A stretch of 64,000 bases of DNA from Ziziphus jujuba. Taxonomy: Eukaryota; Streptophyta; Magnoliopsida; Rosales; Rhamnaceae. The notes beneath the pieces are model-generated. The model was given only the letters and a program-made list of their open reading frames with translations. It had not been told where the DNA came from and did no database searches. Positions 23,565-35,440 of this stretch are shown piece by piece. Location of the stretch: the NCBI RefSeq assembly GCF_031755915.1, contig NC_083379.1, forward strand, positions 28,644,001-28,708,000, given 5' to 3'. The translations under genes and the position numbers were made by a program. Numbering within the stretch: the first letter of the stretch is position 1; every line of letters begins with the position of its first letter.

Positions 23565-26500
23565 ATGGATGTAATTGGATCAGAGAGAGCATTTAGGAAG
23601 CATACAGCAGTGGAGACCCCAAGACCACCGTTGGTTCCCGCGGAAAAGAACAATGCACTCACCACGCGCCGCCCTCGAACGAGGGAAGTTAGTTCTAGGT
23701 ACATGTCACCTTCACGGGCTACGCCGTCAACGCCGCCCAGTCCTCGGCGTTGCCCATCTCCAAACCTCACAAGAACGGTACCTACTTCCTCTCACTCGGC
23801 TCCAAAAAGAGCTCAATCTGTGGACAGGAAGCGGCCTTCCACGCCCCCTTCCCCACAAAGTCCATCCACTCCGGTTCAAGACTCATCTGTAGATATTAAT
23901 TTAACGTCCAGAAGGACATCCACCGGTAGGCTGCCAGACAGTTTATGGCCTTCCACTATGCGTAGTTTGAGTGTTTCCTTCCAGTCGGATACCATTTCTA
24001 TTCCCGTCAGCAAGAAGGAAAAACCAGTTAGCAATGCCTTGTCTGATCGCACTTTGCGGCCGTCTTCGAATGTGGCACATAAGCAGGTTGAAACACCTAC
24101 TGTTACACGAAAGCCCACACCGGAGAGAAAGAGAAGCCCTCTTAAAGGGAAAAATGCACCCGATCAGTCGGAGAATTCTAAACCGGTTGATGGGTTACAT
24201 ACTCGATTGATAGATCAGCATCGGTGGCCAAGTAGAATAGGTGGAAAGGTATCTTCCAATGCTTTAACTAGAAGTATGGATTGTGTTGATAAGACAGTTA
24301 GAAATCTTGCTACACCAGTAACAGGAACTGGCTTGTCTTCTTTGCGGAGATTGTCAACTTCTGATGTCATGGTTAAACCTTTACAAAAAACTCTTAGCGA
24401 CTCCTCAAGGCTATTGTCACTTGAAGATGGCGGTAGAGCAGGGTTTGGGACCAACTCAGTTGATAATTCACTGCATGCGTCTGGACCTCACAAGCTTATT
24501 TCAACAGGTGTACCAGATAGATTAGCATGTACAACTTCTGCTGTCAGATCTCATCAATCTATTCCTTCCACCGGATTACGTCATCCCTCACCTATTAAGA
24601 CCTCAAGTGTGTCATCCCCTGTTTCAAGAGGTGTTAGTCCATCTCGATCAAGACCATCTACTCCTCCTTCTAGAGGAGTTAGTCCATCTCGACCAAGGCC
24701 ATCTACCTCTTCTAGTCAATCTAGCAATTCGAACTCTGTGCTTAGTTTTATTGCCGATTTTAAAAAAGGTAAAAAGGGTACAGGCTACATTGAAGATGCT
24801 CATCAGCTGCGGTTGCTATATAACAGATATTTGCAGTGGCGATTTGCTAATGCCCAGGCAGAGGCTGTACTTTATGTTCAGAAAGTAACTGCAGAGGTAG
24901 AACTTTCGGCTCTGTGAAACTAGCAAATTTTTGGCATACGTTTCAGTGTGCATATTTATTTATTCAATCGTCTTATAGTCTTGTAGTGGCATCATGTTTG
25001 TTGGCATGAACTATTAACTGCGTTCAGTAAAGGAGATGCTGTTGACTTGCATACACAGGCACACATTAAGCACATTTGGTCCTTCTGTTCATATGGCTCA
25101 TACAGTTAGGTTTTGGCAGTCCTTAATTATTCCTTTGCTTTTAAGATGCTGTAAATGAATGTTTTAGCCCTTGTCTAGTAATTCATAATGGTAGTGAAGA
25201 TTCTAATAACAAAAGAATTGTTGGATTATTGCATGTGTCCAATTTTGTGTAGAAGACTATGTGTTCAATGATGATGATATAATGTTTTACTTATTGCGCA
25301 ATAAGGTTAAGCTCTTTTATCTTCTAGTGTGACATGCAATTCATTCATCAAGAATTTGTATTCTTATACGCCTACTTTAGTGCTAATGTTAACTATTTTA
25401 TCAAAAATGGGTGCAGAGAACTCTATACAACGTTTGGAATGCTACACTAAGTTTGTGGGACTCGGTAATTAGGAAAAGGATCAATCTTCAGCAGTTGAAG
25501 CTTGAGCTTAAGCTGAACTCAGTGTTAAATGATCAAGTAATGCATCTTCTTCACTATGATGTTATCATTTAGTTTCTAATGTTTTACCAATTGCATAATA
25601 CATTGGATTGTAGCAGTTGAACATTTTCCGAGCAATATGACTCTCTGTTAGAGATACACACATACAGCATTGAATAAAGTTTCATGATGTGTTATCTGAT
25701 CCTCCGTTCCATTTTTTGCTCTTTTCTTTTTTTCTTTTGGGGGGGGGGGGGGGGGGGGGGGGTGGGTGGGTTTGGTAATGTAGCTTCTTTTTCTATACCT
25801 TAAATTCAAAAGAATAAAAAGGCATTTTTATAGTTGCTTGTCTCTATGTAAAATATTAGTGGAGTTTACGAAATACAAGTCTGAAGCCTCTTGGCAGTTA
25901 ACTCATCTAAGATAGTTGTCAAAGGAGGACTTGACTCACTTTTGATGGATTGAAAGCATCTTTGATTGGTATCTATAATATGAGGAATCCTTGTATGTCT
26001 TGCTTTTTTTTTTTGCTGATCTCTATGCTTCTCTAAGTCACTGTTCAGTTTCTTTATCTTGTCATGTTGGGCGGCTTACTGCATTTTCACTTCTCATGCA
26101 CTTGTGGAAATAGCTCTAAGTTGGCCATGTTGATAAGCAGTAGAAACTAAATTCTGATAGCTTTCCATCTTTCTTAGAGAAAAGGAGAATTTAGTAATGA
26201 GAAACAAACCAACACATGTATAGTAGTTTAATCATGATCGATCAATCATCCAATAGAACCAATCACCATTTTACAAAGAATTTGCCATTTTTGGGCGTAG
26301 CTTACTAATTACCAACTTTTCTTGTTTGAATCTGTTATTGTCTGAATATATAGAAGCCTATTACATGTCAGGTTGAGGAGATGCCTTTTCTAATACTTTG
26401 TGTGTGAACAATGATTGATTCAGATGGCCTATCTTGATGATTGGGCTGTGCATGAAAGAGATCATATCTTATCTTTATCTGGGGCTGTTGAAGATTTGGA

Positions 26501-28124
26501 GGCAAGCACTCTTCGTCTTCCGGTTGCTGGAGGGGCAAGGGTAGGTTATATTGTATAAGATCATTCATTTATTTCATTTTGAGAAGAAGTCTTGGCTCAC
26601 CTTAACACTTTCACTTTTACAGGCAGATATTGATTCTTTGAAGGTTGCTATCTGCTCAGCTGTTGATGTGATGCAGGCGATGGCATCCTCCATTTGCTCT
26701 TTGCTCCCAAGGGTGAGATCCGTAGATTACTCATTTTATTTTTTCAGCTGGTTATCTCATATGAGGAATTTTATTCAATTATAAGTAGGTTTTTTTTTTT
26801 TTTTTTTTTTTTTCCCTCAATTAATTATGATGAATGTATTATGAATGGTATTTATTTAACTTTTACCACCTTGGTTAAGTTGATTTCCTTCTGTAATGGA
26901 TGTAATTCAATGCTTATAAGTTGTCAATATTAGTTATCTTATTGCCAATATTTGAGTATTATGAAGGAAAAACCTTACTCTAAGATTTTAACCTGTTGCT
27001 GATCATCAAATTTTCTGCATTTGTGAAGCCAATCCATGGTGCTAACAGTTGATCATGTAGTGTCATGTTTCATATATTTCTGTCCATTACTTATATGTGA
27101 TTTATAGAATACTTGTGTTAATGACAATGGCATTAGCAAGGACATAGCACTGTAAAAGGTCATTGTTGGTTTCTTGTCGTTCATATTGCTGGGAAGGCTT
27201 TTGAAGGGATTTCTGTATATGAGATGCCTATGAGAATAGAAAAAGACTCCTGTCATCAGTACGGGTGCATCTTACTAAAAGGGGATTCTTGATTTCTTGT
27301 CTTCCATTAATGGTATATATGGTTGGGGAAGAGTTGTTAGAAATAAATTTCCTTATAAATGAGATGTTCTATAAGAGTGACAGGCTATTGTTCACAAGTC
27401 TTATTCTTATAATAAGTTCTTTCAAAGATAGATATTGAAGTTTGAAATTCCCATTTTGGTAGCATAGGTCATATAAATTATAGTTAAAAGAAGGTAGTCG
27501 GTATAATTTTGGTTAAATTTCATTGCCAAAAATGACAAATTTAGGTAGCATACTGAAGTTGTTTTGTGCACTCAAGTCCTTAGGCCTGTAATGCTCCAGT
27601 GCTTATATAAATCTAGACTGTTACATTAACATGTTCTGATTGTCATTTCTTGTTGTATGCCCACTTTTTGCTTGGAGAGAACATTCTGTTGGAAGTTTGA
27701 GGCCTTTTTTCTTTTTTTTTTTTTGTCAACTATGATGTTTTCTCACCAAATCCAATTTTGCAAGTGATGATTAAGCTTGGCATAAATCTATTATTATTTT
27801 TTATAGGCGGAGGGCATGAACAGTTTGGTTTCGGAACTTGCTATTGTAGCAGCACAGGAGAAAGGGATGCTTGATGAATGTGAAGCACTGTTGGCTTCAA
27901 CAGCAGCTATGCAGGTAAGGCGATGAAGCTGTATTTTGTTGTCACCATTTATGTTGCTTTTTTGTACTACCTGTAAACTCTATTTCTTTGGTGTTTGATT
28001 TCTGTTTGGTAATGAGCAGGTAGAGGAATACAGCCTTAGGACGCATCTCTTACAGACAAAACAAGCTTTGGGTGGGGTGAGCAACCACTTTTGGCATTCG
28101 AGGCACCTATATAACCCTGATTAG
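23565..28124 (+). CDS. AUG8: AUGMIN subunit 8 (QWRF-family microtubule-associated protein)
   Basis: Exons 23565-24896, 25417-25536, 26424-26540, 26623-26712, 27807-27914 and 28020-28124, all phase 0, give about 623 residues, close to the usual family length. The basic Ser/Pro/Arg-rich N-terminal half is typical of direct microtubule binding. It includes a tandem [13 protein letters not shown] repeat (24626-24710). The QWRF signature (codons 24834-24845, about residue 424, [11 protein letters not shown]) opens the conserved C-terminal helical domain, which continues across the small exons. AUG8 is the plant-specific microtubule-binding subunit of the augmin complex, which recruits gamma-tubulin for branching nucleation in spindle and cortical arrays. 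The start is ATG 23565; a TTG just upstream is in frame but not needed. No frame damage is seen. The last exon may instead be spliced to 28798 (separate entry). Confidence 0.9.
25739..25762. repeat. G24 homopolymer, then TGGGTGGG
   Basis: Twenty-four consecutive G on the sense strand of the first intron after the QWRF exon, followed by TGGGTGGGTTTGG. It could form G-quadruplexes in DNA and pre-mRNA. The length may be an assembly approximation. Confidence 0.9.
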
Positions 28125-28797
28125 CCACTGCGAACAAGTCACGGTTTTCCAATTTAGCAGAGAGATAGTGATGGCGTCTCTTCGGTTCTATTGTAAATTG
28201 AGTTTTAGTCTACTTGTTTTTCTCTTTTTTATTTTATAACTTTCATTAAGCATTATATAGTTCTATTTCATTTTTTACCCTTCTTTGCGAAGCAAAGAGC
28301 TATTGGCTCCATGCTTTCCACTTGTAATTTTTTTGTATCACAATTCATGCAACTAAAAGGAGAATGCAAAGAGAGCAAAGAATTGAAATTCAATGTAGAT
28401 GCGGAAGTTCAGGAGAAATGGAAAAAGAAATATGTAAAAAATGAGATCCTGTATATGCTTGAACTGATGCTGAGTTTTTTATTTCTTTATTTTCTAATAC
28501 AAATTTTAGGTTTAGGCATGCCCTTGTTCAACGTTTGTTGTGATTCAAATGGAGAAATGCAAATGTAATATACAACTTACTGTGTAAGGTGGGTTTTCAT
28601 GGCAAAATTTTTAGAGTCATAGATCTCATAGGGTAAGAAGAAGAAGAGGAAGAAGGTAATGGTCAATTTGAATTATTGATTTTGCCCAAATAAGAAAACA
28701 AAATTTAGTTATTGATGAAAAAGTTCAATTTCGGGTTTGTAAGCATGCTTGGGTGAAATGGTTGATGAACTGTTGCTGTTCATAATTTGTCATGTAG

Positions 28798-28845
28798 TTG
28801 AAGCAAGTTGCTGAAGAAAAAACCAGAATTCATTGGTTTCCTTGA
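28798..28845 (+). other. AUG8: possible alternative last exon of AUG8
   Basis: A donor GTGAGC at 28077, in phase 0 after TKQALGG, could join to an acceptor CATGTAG ending at 28797. The next frame reads LKQVAEEKTRIHWFP and then TGA at 28843-28845. This gives a C-terminus of the same total length as read-through to TAG at 28124. Its charged composition looks more protein-like than the read-through tail. Confidence 0.4.
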
Positions 28846-29302
28846 AGATAAAATGGCAGATGGAATTGGATCAGATGCTGTGATCGAAGGAAGGGCAAGA
28901 TACGGCTTGTTAGCTGAAATTCTAAGCGCAAGATCCTGTCTTTTGGTGTCTCCCATGAAAATGGGAATTTTTTAAGTTGTAAAGGTGCTTGTCAAATATT
29001 ACAGAATTGCTTTCGTTATGATATGGCTGTTCTTGCAGTCCATACTACAATTACATTTATATACAATTCCTCGGTCGGCTTATATTTTTCCTCCAATGGA
29101 GTATTGACAGAATGCCATTTTCGCTTAAAGAGTGTAAATATTAATTATCAATGTAGTTTCACAAATGGGTTGAAGTTGCTCTAGTAGGCATCCATTGAAA
29201 TGCGGCAAACATCATATCATTGAATATTTGAATTTGTTTAAGAACAGTTTCAACCTCTACGTTTTATATATATATAGTTAGTCCCTTATAATTTTATTGA
29301 TT
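28846..29302 (+). other. downstream flank of AUG8
   Basis: Probable 3'UTR and spacer before the retrotransposon. It has a short TA tract (about 29269) and no further gene signal. Confidence 0.4.
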
Positions 29303-29667
29303 TGACAGAACAGAACACGAGGACTGATGTTGACAGGTATAGAAACTCTAGCAATGAGAACTGTTTATTGAATTGAATAGAAAATGCAGTAAGTTTCGAG
29401 GAATTTGTGAACTTGGTTTTCTCACACACAGATCAATTTCCCTCTTACAATTCTCTACCTTATACTTCGACACACTTTTGCACAAGTACCATTTCCCAAA
29501 ATAATTCTAATTGATGCCCCCTAAATATTCCCTCCCCATACAATAATTACTCAATCCACCTATAACTCAGCGCCTAATAAACAAGTATGGTGACAGCCAA
29601 GTCACTTAGGCCAAATTCACTTTATTTACCTCTCTTAGCATGAGTAAACGGTATTGGAGGCTTATCA
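29303..29667 (-). repeat. 3' LTR of the gypsy element
   Basis: Aligns along its whole length with 34094-34467, beginning TGACAGAACAGA on the + strand and ending GGCTTATCA. The two differ at many single bases and small indels, roughly one in ten by eye, so the insertion is not recent. Confidence 0.85.
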
Positions 29668-29680
29668 ATACTCCCCGCCC
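29668..29680 (-). other. polypurine tract
   Basis: On the minus strand the bases just before the 3' LTR read TGGGCGGGGAGTAT (ending at the LTR boundary). Position and purine content fit the plus-strand primer of reverse transcription. Confidence 0.7.
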
Positions 29681-29689
29681 AAGATTTCA

Positions 29690-30316
29690 TCTTGTCTTTC
29701 AAGGTGAAAGGATGGAAATTGGTGAGACATAATTTCAAAATCCTCCCAGGTAGCTTCAAAGTCGGGTAGTCCTTTCTATTGGATGAGTACTTGCAATGAA
29801 GATACACAGCTAATTGTGGACGAGCAAACTCCTAACAAATGATGAGGTTCCACCTTCTAAAAATAGAATTTCCACAACCATAAAAGGCAAGGCGCTCACA
29901 ACTAACAAAGCTTGAGACAAACCTAATCTCCAACCTCAAAATGCAACTCATGTTGGCCTATATTAACTTTCTTGACCATGCATTGTTGTGCCCATTGTAA
30001 TTGTACCCTAAACTCCTCAGATGTAGCTTCACGGTCCAACATTTGTTATTCTACCACTGCATTAGCAGTGCTACCATGTTCAAAGCATACTAAGGGAGGC
30101 AGATCTCTGTCATACACAGCCTTGAAAGGTATTGTATGAGTAGAAGTATGAAAGTTTGTGTTATACCAAAACTTATTCCGAGGAAGCCATTGAACCACTG
30201 CTTGGGTTGAATGCTAGTAAAGTATTATGGTTACATTTCAAGTAGGGATGGTAACAGGATGAGGTGGGGCAGAGTTTTCAATTCTTGTCCTTTTCTATAT
30301 ATTGTGGTTGAAGCAA

Positions 30317-30347
<31 letters not shown>

Positions 30348-33158
30348 CACTAGAGTGGGGAGTCCGCTCCCCGACCCCAATTCAGGGCACATTGTTTTTC
30401 CCCATCTCAGCCCCAATATCCTCTTTAAACGGGGATTCCCTGCCCTGTTAAGGTTAGTGCCCCACAGGTTCGGGTTGTTCCATTTTTTTTTTTTTTTTTT
30501 TACCATATCCCTAATTTTAAGGCAATGATTTACCATCTTTATTTGTCCATCCATTTGTGAATGGTAACCAATGCTTTAAGAGAGTGTTATCCTTTGTAAT
30601 TAGAAAAGCTCCTTTCAAAAAGTACATAGAAATACTTTATCTCGATCAGAGATGATGGTCCTAGGAAACCCATGTAAACAAACCTTCTCTTTCACAAGGG
30701 CAGCAACACCGCTTAAGCTAAGAATGGGTGATGCAATGCTATAAAATGAGTATACTTAAACAACCTATCCATCATGATAAAGATTGTATCATATCTATCC
30801 AAATGAGATAGACTTTCAATAAAATCCATAGATATATCATTCCAAATTCTATCCACTAACGAAAGTGGTTGAAGTAAGCCGGCTGAACAGAGTGTGAGTG
30901 ATTTATGTTGCCAGCACACAAACTAGTTCAAAACATATTACTGTACCAAGCATTTTATTTCAATCCAATACCAATTAGTAGCTAATTTATGAAAGGTTTT
31001 AAGTACCCCTGAGTGTCCTCCAATCACTCCACTTTGATATTCTTGAAGCAAGGTAGGAATATAAGGACAGTTATGAGTGAGTACCTGCCTACCTTTGCGA
31101 AACGATTGTCCATTATACACAAAGAAGGCTGCAAAAGTACTCGGGACAATGCATCTTTTGTCTGATTCTCTAACATAGATCTATATTGTATATCAAAAGC
31201 ATAGCCCATTAACTTGAAGAGCCATTTTTGGTGGTTAGAAGACACCATCTGTTACTCTAGAGAATAACGAAGGCTCCTTTGATCTATTCGAACCATAGAC
31301 TTTTTTCCTAAAAGGTATGGCTTCTATGTTTATCATTATAAGAATGATAGCCATAAGCTCTCACTCATAAACTGACTTGAAACAATGTTGTGAAGATAAA
31401 TGCTAACTAAAATAGGCAATATGCAGTTGATTTTGGATGAGACTAACACTTACACCATGTCTTGAAGCATCGATCTCCACCACAAATGGTTGAGAAAAAA
31501 CTTGGTAAAGCAAGCATTGGTAGTAAACTTATAGCCCAATTCAAAAGCTTGAATGCCTTTTTAGCCTCATCAGTCCACCCAAATATGTAGTTCAAAGGAC
31601 AAGCAATATCTCCATAATCAATCACAAATTTTCTGTAGTATCATGTTAACCCTTAAAACCCATAAAGCTTCCTTATGTTCTGAGGTACCGTCCATGTTAT
31701 CATAGTCAAAATTTTTGAGGGATCAGTTGGCACTCCTTCTTGGGACACTATATGACCAAGATATTCAATTGAATTTTGAGCAAAGGAAAGCATTTTTATT
31801 TATTTATTTTTTTTTTTGGGTTGACAAATAAGGAAGGTGTGATTAGGAGCTGTAAAACTATCTCTAAATGTCTAGTATGCTTCTCCAAGGTCCAACTATG
31901 TGCCAGTATATCATCAAAAAATACAAAATAAACTTTAAAAGGCGTAACTTAAAAACATTATTTATAAGCATTGGTACAACTGAATAGCATTACTAAGAAT
32001 TCATAATTCCCTTTGTGCGTATGGAAGGTTTTTTGGGCATATCTTTCGATATCATGTGAATCTAGTGATAACTTGAACATAAGTCTAGCTTCGAAAACCA
32101 ATGCGTGCCATGTAATTCATCCAATAACGCTTTGATTACTGAAATGGGAAACTTATTTGGTACTGTTTCCCTATTCAAGACATGGTAATTTGCAAAAAGA
32201 AGCCATCTGCCATCTTTTTTTAAGCAACAAAATTGAGCTGGAGAATGGCCTAGAGCTTGGTTTTATGATCCTTATTGCCAAAATTTCATCCATCAACCTT
32301 TGAATTTCATTCTTTTGTATCTAAGGATGTATATATGGTCTAACACTAATAGGTGCTACTCCATCTCGAAGAGAAATAGCATGGACTTTTTTGCAATGAG
32401 GTGAAAGACCTTAGAGCTGGCCAAAACGTTTCTGAAATCACTGCAGTAGTTGGGAAACAATCTTTGTGAGATGTAAATCAGTAATTGGGGTGGTCATTGG
32501 AGTACTATCGAGTTCCAAATGGAAAGCATATCCCCCACGACTGACAGGCTACATCATAGCTTTAAGAAGTATTAAAGATTTTTCTGAATCTTTAAAAGAT
32601 ATCAAAGATTTTTCCAAACTAATGTCTCCTTTCAATACCGCAGGCACACCACCAATGTTAATTTTCATTATTAACAGCTACTATTGACATACATGTCAGC
32701 TAGGGACTCCAACCATTGCATATAGATTAGCTTATTGTTCTTCCTGAATCAATTGGTAAAAAGTTGTCTATCATCTCCAAATTTTGTAGAGATAATCCCA
32801 CTTCCTTTTAGATGTCATCCCTTTATACAATGAGTCAATTGCCCATGGAAACTCCATAGCCAACAATGGAGGAAATTTGTAGGTGCAATTTCTAAACTAA
32901 ATCATAAGAAATAAAATTATGTGTGCCTTTATAGTCGATTTAAGCAATTACCTATTTCTCCTTACGCCCCTTCAATCGCATTGTGTGAGACTCAGCTAAA
33001 CCCATAATTGAAACAATGGAGAGCTCAGCCATGACCCTCAGTTCAATCCCTTTACCAACGGCCTCTTCTATATTCTCAACCAAAGCTTCCTCTATATGCT
33101 CCATGTCCTAAACTAATAGGACTTGGAGCTTCTTCTGTTTATAATGATGTTCAATGAT
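29690..33158 (-). pseudogene. gypsy pol relic (protease, RT, RNase H, integrase, chromodomain)
   Basis: Read on the minus strand from 33158 down. The protease active site near 32930 reads IDYKGTHNFI, where family members have IDSGATHNFI. The RT catalytic box appears as VFFDDILAHS near 31905. An integrase zinc-finger piece (31120-30938) and an integrase core piece (30919-30713, DISMDFIESL ... MDRL-KYTHFI) follow, then HSQMDGQIKMVN (about 30550). The chromodomain remnant KGLPDFEATWEDFE is at about 29700-29780. Many stop codons and frameshifts mean no functional protein can be made. Confidence 0.8.
30244..30513. mobile_element. MITE nested in the gypsy element
   Basis: Ends TAGGGATGGTAA and (reverse complement) TAGGGATATGGTAA enclose 270 bp with GGGGA/TCCCC-rich arms, a (TA)n tract (30323-30346) and a T-run. 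Flanks ATTTCAAG (30236-30243) and ATTTTAAG (30514-30521) look like an 8-bp target duplication with one change. It interrupts the integrase reading frame of the host element. hAT or Mutator type, from the 8-bp duplication. Confidence 0.65.
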
Positions 33159-33677
33159 CTACTTCTCATCACAGCGATAACATCGCAGTTTTTCATGATG
33201 TGCTTGAATTTCAAATTGAGTGAGGCAACAGAAAGTGATTGTGACTATTGTAGAAGGAGTTTTGGGTGGAAAAGTTAGAGCACATTGTAATGATGATGGA
33301 AATGATGGAGGAGATAAAGTATATTTGAATGAATTAAAAGGCTGAGGAATTAATGGTGTCATATTTCTACTAAACCAAAACGAGGAATTTTGATTGCGAC
33401 TAGATTTGGGCATAATCAATTTCTTCTTGGTAAGTTGGATTGCTTTCATCATGGTGTCAAGCCCATTAAACTCCATTACCATCACCTCGGCTAGTATTTC
33501 CACCTTCAACCCATTAACAATGGCATATTCCAAAGTCTCATCACTTATATTCATCGACGCAGCTGTTAACAAGACAAAATGATGAATATACTCATTCACC
33601 AATGAGTCCTGACATATTGAGAGAGATCCAGAAAAATATTTTGAAATTCCATTCAATTCTGAAACGGCTGCCATCAT
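33159..33677 (-). pseudogene. gypsy gag relic
   Basis: A 172-codon open stretch on the minus strand with the retrotransposon gag pattern: LVNEYIHHFVLLTAASMN, then TLEYAIVNGLK, and a knuckle-like LRCYRCDEK at the end, after which a stop breaks the zinc knuckle. Upstream gag sequence is missing or frameshifted. Confidence 0.75.
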
Positions 33678-34077
33678 TGCTCCCGTTTATACCATGCTAA
33701 AGCATGACCCTCTTAGCACACAGGAACAGCAATTAAACTCTCCCCCTCGACATCCCATTGATGTTGAGATAATGATTTGCTCTCAGAAGCCAACTGCATG
33801 GATTGTCTCGATTGAAGCAGGGAAGGTTAAGTTTTTGTGGCGGAGTACATTCTACAGTTGGTGGGGTTGGGTTTGACGAAGAATCCATAGGAAATATTGA
33901 ATGAAACGATTGGTCAGGAACTCCAAATGCTTCTCCATTATAGAATTCTACTAAACATCGAATTTCAAGGAATCAATCTCCTACCGCCATGCACTTTGCT
34001 CAACCTTCAATTGATTTTCCACCTGATCCATACACAGATCTACCTTACTCTTAGTATTTGTAACCATGGTAGATTGT

Positions 34078-34090
34078 TGCTTTGATACCA
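34078..34090 (-). other. primer binding site (Met-tRNA type)
   Basis: On the minus strand, TGGTATCAAAGCA follows the 5' LTR after three bases. It matches the usual initiator-tRNA-Met complement TGGTATCAGAGC with one change. Confidence 0.8.
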
Positions 34091-34093
34091 AAA

Positions 34094-34467
34094 TGATAGA
34101 ACAGAGCATAGAGGACTAGTGTTGACAGGTATGGAAACTCTAGTAATGAGAACTATTTGATATTGAATAGAAAATGCAGTAAGTTTCCAAGAATTTTAGA
34201 ACCTGGTTTTATCCATAGAGTAAAGCTTAATTTCCTTCTTATAATCATCCACTTTATCCTTCCACACACCCTTACACAAATACCATTCCCCCAAATATTC
34301 CTAACTACCCTGATGTCACCTAAATATTACCTCCCCATAAAATCATTATCCTATCCACCTATGACTCAGCACCCTAACAAAAAGGCATTGTAACAGCTAA
34401 GTCACTTAGGCTAAGTACACCTTATTTCCCTACCTTAGCATAAGTAGACCATATTGGGGGCTTATCA
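34094..34467 (-). repeat. 5' LTR of the gypsy element
   Basis: Partner of the LTR at 29303-29667, as judged by its place next to the primer binding site. Begins TGATAGAACAGAG and ends GGCTTATCA on the + strand. Confidence 0.85.
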
Positions 34468-34482
34468 TAATATCAGCATGAT

Positions 34483-34503
34483 ATATATATATATATATAT
34501 ATA
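34483..34503. repeat. (TA)n tract at left edge of the viral insert
   Basis: About ten TA units directly left of the endogenous pararetrovirus. A matching tract lies on the right at 38249-38268. Confidence 0.9.
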
Positions 34504-35400
34504 ATTAGATAATTGATGTTCTATTTGTTTATATTTAATTTCTTCTTGTAAGAAATGTAAATGTTTAGTTTTAGTTTGAATGCGATTGATTGTTTTTGAA
34601 ATGGAATTTTCTTTCAATGTTCGAATATTATGTGATTTTGAAATAAATTCAAATTTGACCTTTTTACCTAGGGGGTGACTAATTATTCCATCATTTTCAA
34701 TGGTAAATGGGTATAACAAAGAGAGAAATGAAATACCTAAAATAACTTGATCTGTCATGTTTCTAACAAGGACAAACGATGTTTTGAAAGAAATTTTATT
34801 ATGACAAATATGTGCGTGATTAATTTCGTATTGTAAATCCATTTTACTTCCGTTAGTGGAGTTTAATCTTTTTTTAGTTTTTGTATAATATTTACTAGGT
34901 ATGAGATATTCTTGGACATAATTTAAATCTGCACCTGAATCTAAAAGGGCGATTGTGGTGAGTTGAAAATCTTTAATAATTATTGTGATTTTTATGTGCC
35001 ATTTTCTAAGTTTGATTTTTTGAATGGAAGCTAAAGAATTATCATGGGAAGATCCTTCTTCCTATTCTTCAAGTTGATTAGGAATAAGTTTTAAAAGTTT
35101 TTCTTGAATAAATTATAATTGGTATTTAATTAAATGATTTTCTAATTTTAATTCCTTAATTTCGGACTTAATTGTTTTAATCTCTGATTGTAGATCTTGA
35201 ACAGTTATGTGTTTATTTTTTGATTTATTAAAAGTTTGTAAGGCTTCTGTTAAATAGATTTTTTGAGTACTTTTATTAAGTTGATTTGTTTCTTTGTGAT
35301 TATCAGTTATGATCTTTTTGTATTTGCTCCAGTATTATATCCTTTCATCAGGATTTTCTAATTTGCTAAGTAATTCTAAGATTATATCTTCATCTTCAGT
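34504..35400 (-). pseudogene. endogenous caulimovirid protease region
   Basis: Minus-strand frame with an aspartic protease site ALLDSGADLN (about 34930-34950), then VILGISFLSLLYPF, and upstream a Lys/Glu-rich segment predicted to be coiled coil (about 35130-35300). At least two stop codons interrupt it. In intact relatives this region is followed directly by RT; here the RT lies on the other strand, starting next to the upstream end of this block. Confidence 0.7.
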
Positions 35401-35440
35401 AAAATTGGTTAAGACATTAACTGATTTATTACAACATTTA

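Larger units (their letters stand above)
29303..34467 (-). mobile_element. Ty3/gypsy chromovirus LTR retrotransposon, complete but decayed
   Basis: Two LTRs of about 365 and 374 bp (29303-29667 and 34094-34467), with TG...CA ends as read on the minus strand, bound a 4.4-kb interior on the minus strand. It has a Met-tRNA type primer site, a polypurine tract, and gag, protease, RT, RNase H, integrase and chromodomain relics in Ty3 order. The WKGLP-like chromodomain remnant near 29700-29780 puts it in the chromovirus group. Size and LTR length would suit a Reina-like member; that part is inference. Stops and frameshifts are in every domain. The 5-bp flanks (TGATT left, TAATA right) do not match, so the target duplication is lost or the right flank has been replaced by the adjoining viral insert. 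Confidence 0.85.

Noticed and set aside
23575..24888. Open frames in other phases and on the minus strand inside the large AUG8 exon
   Set aside because: Shadows of the real coding frame; composition follows from its Ser/Pro-rich codons.
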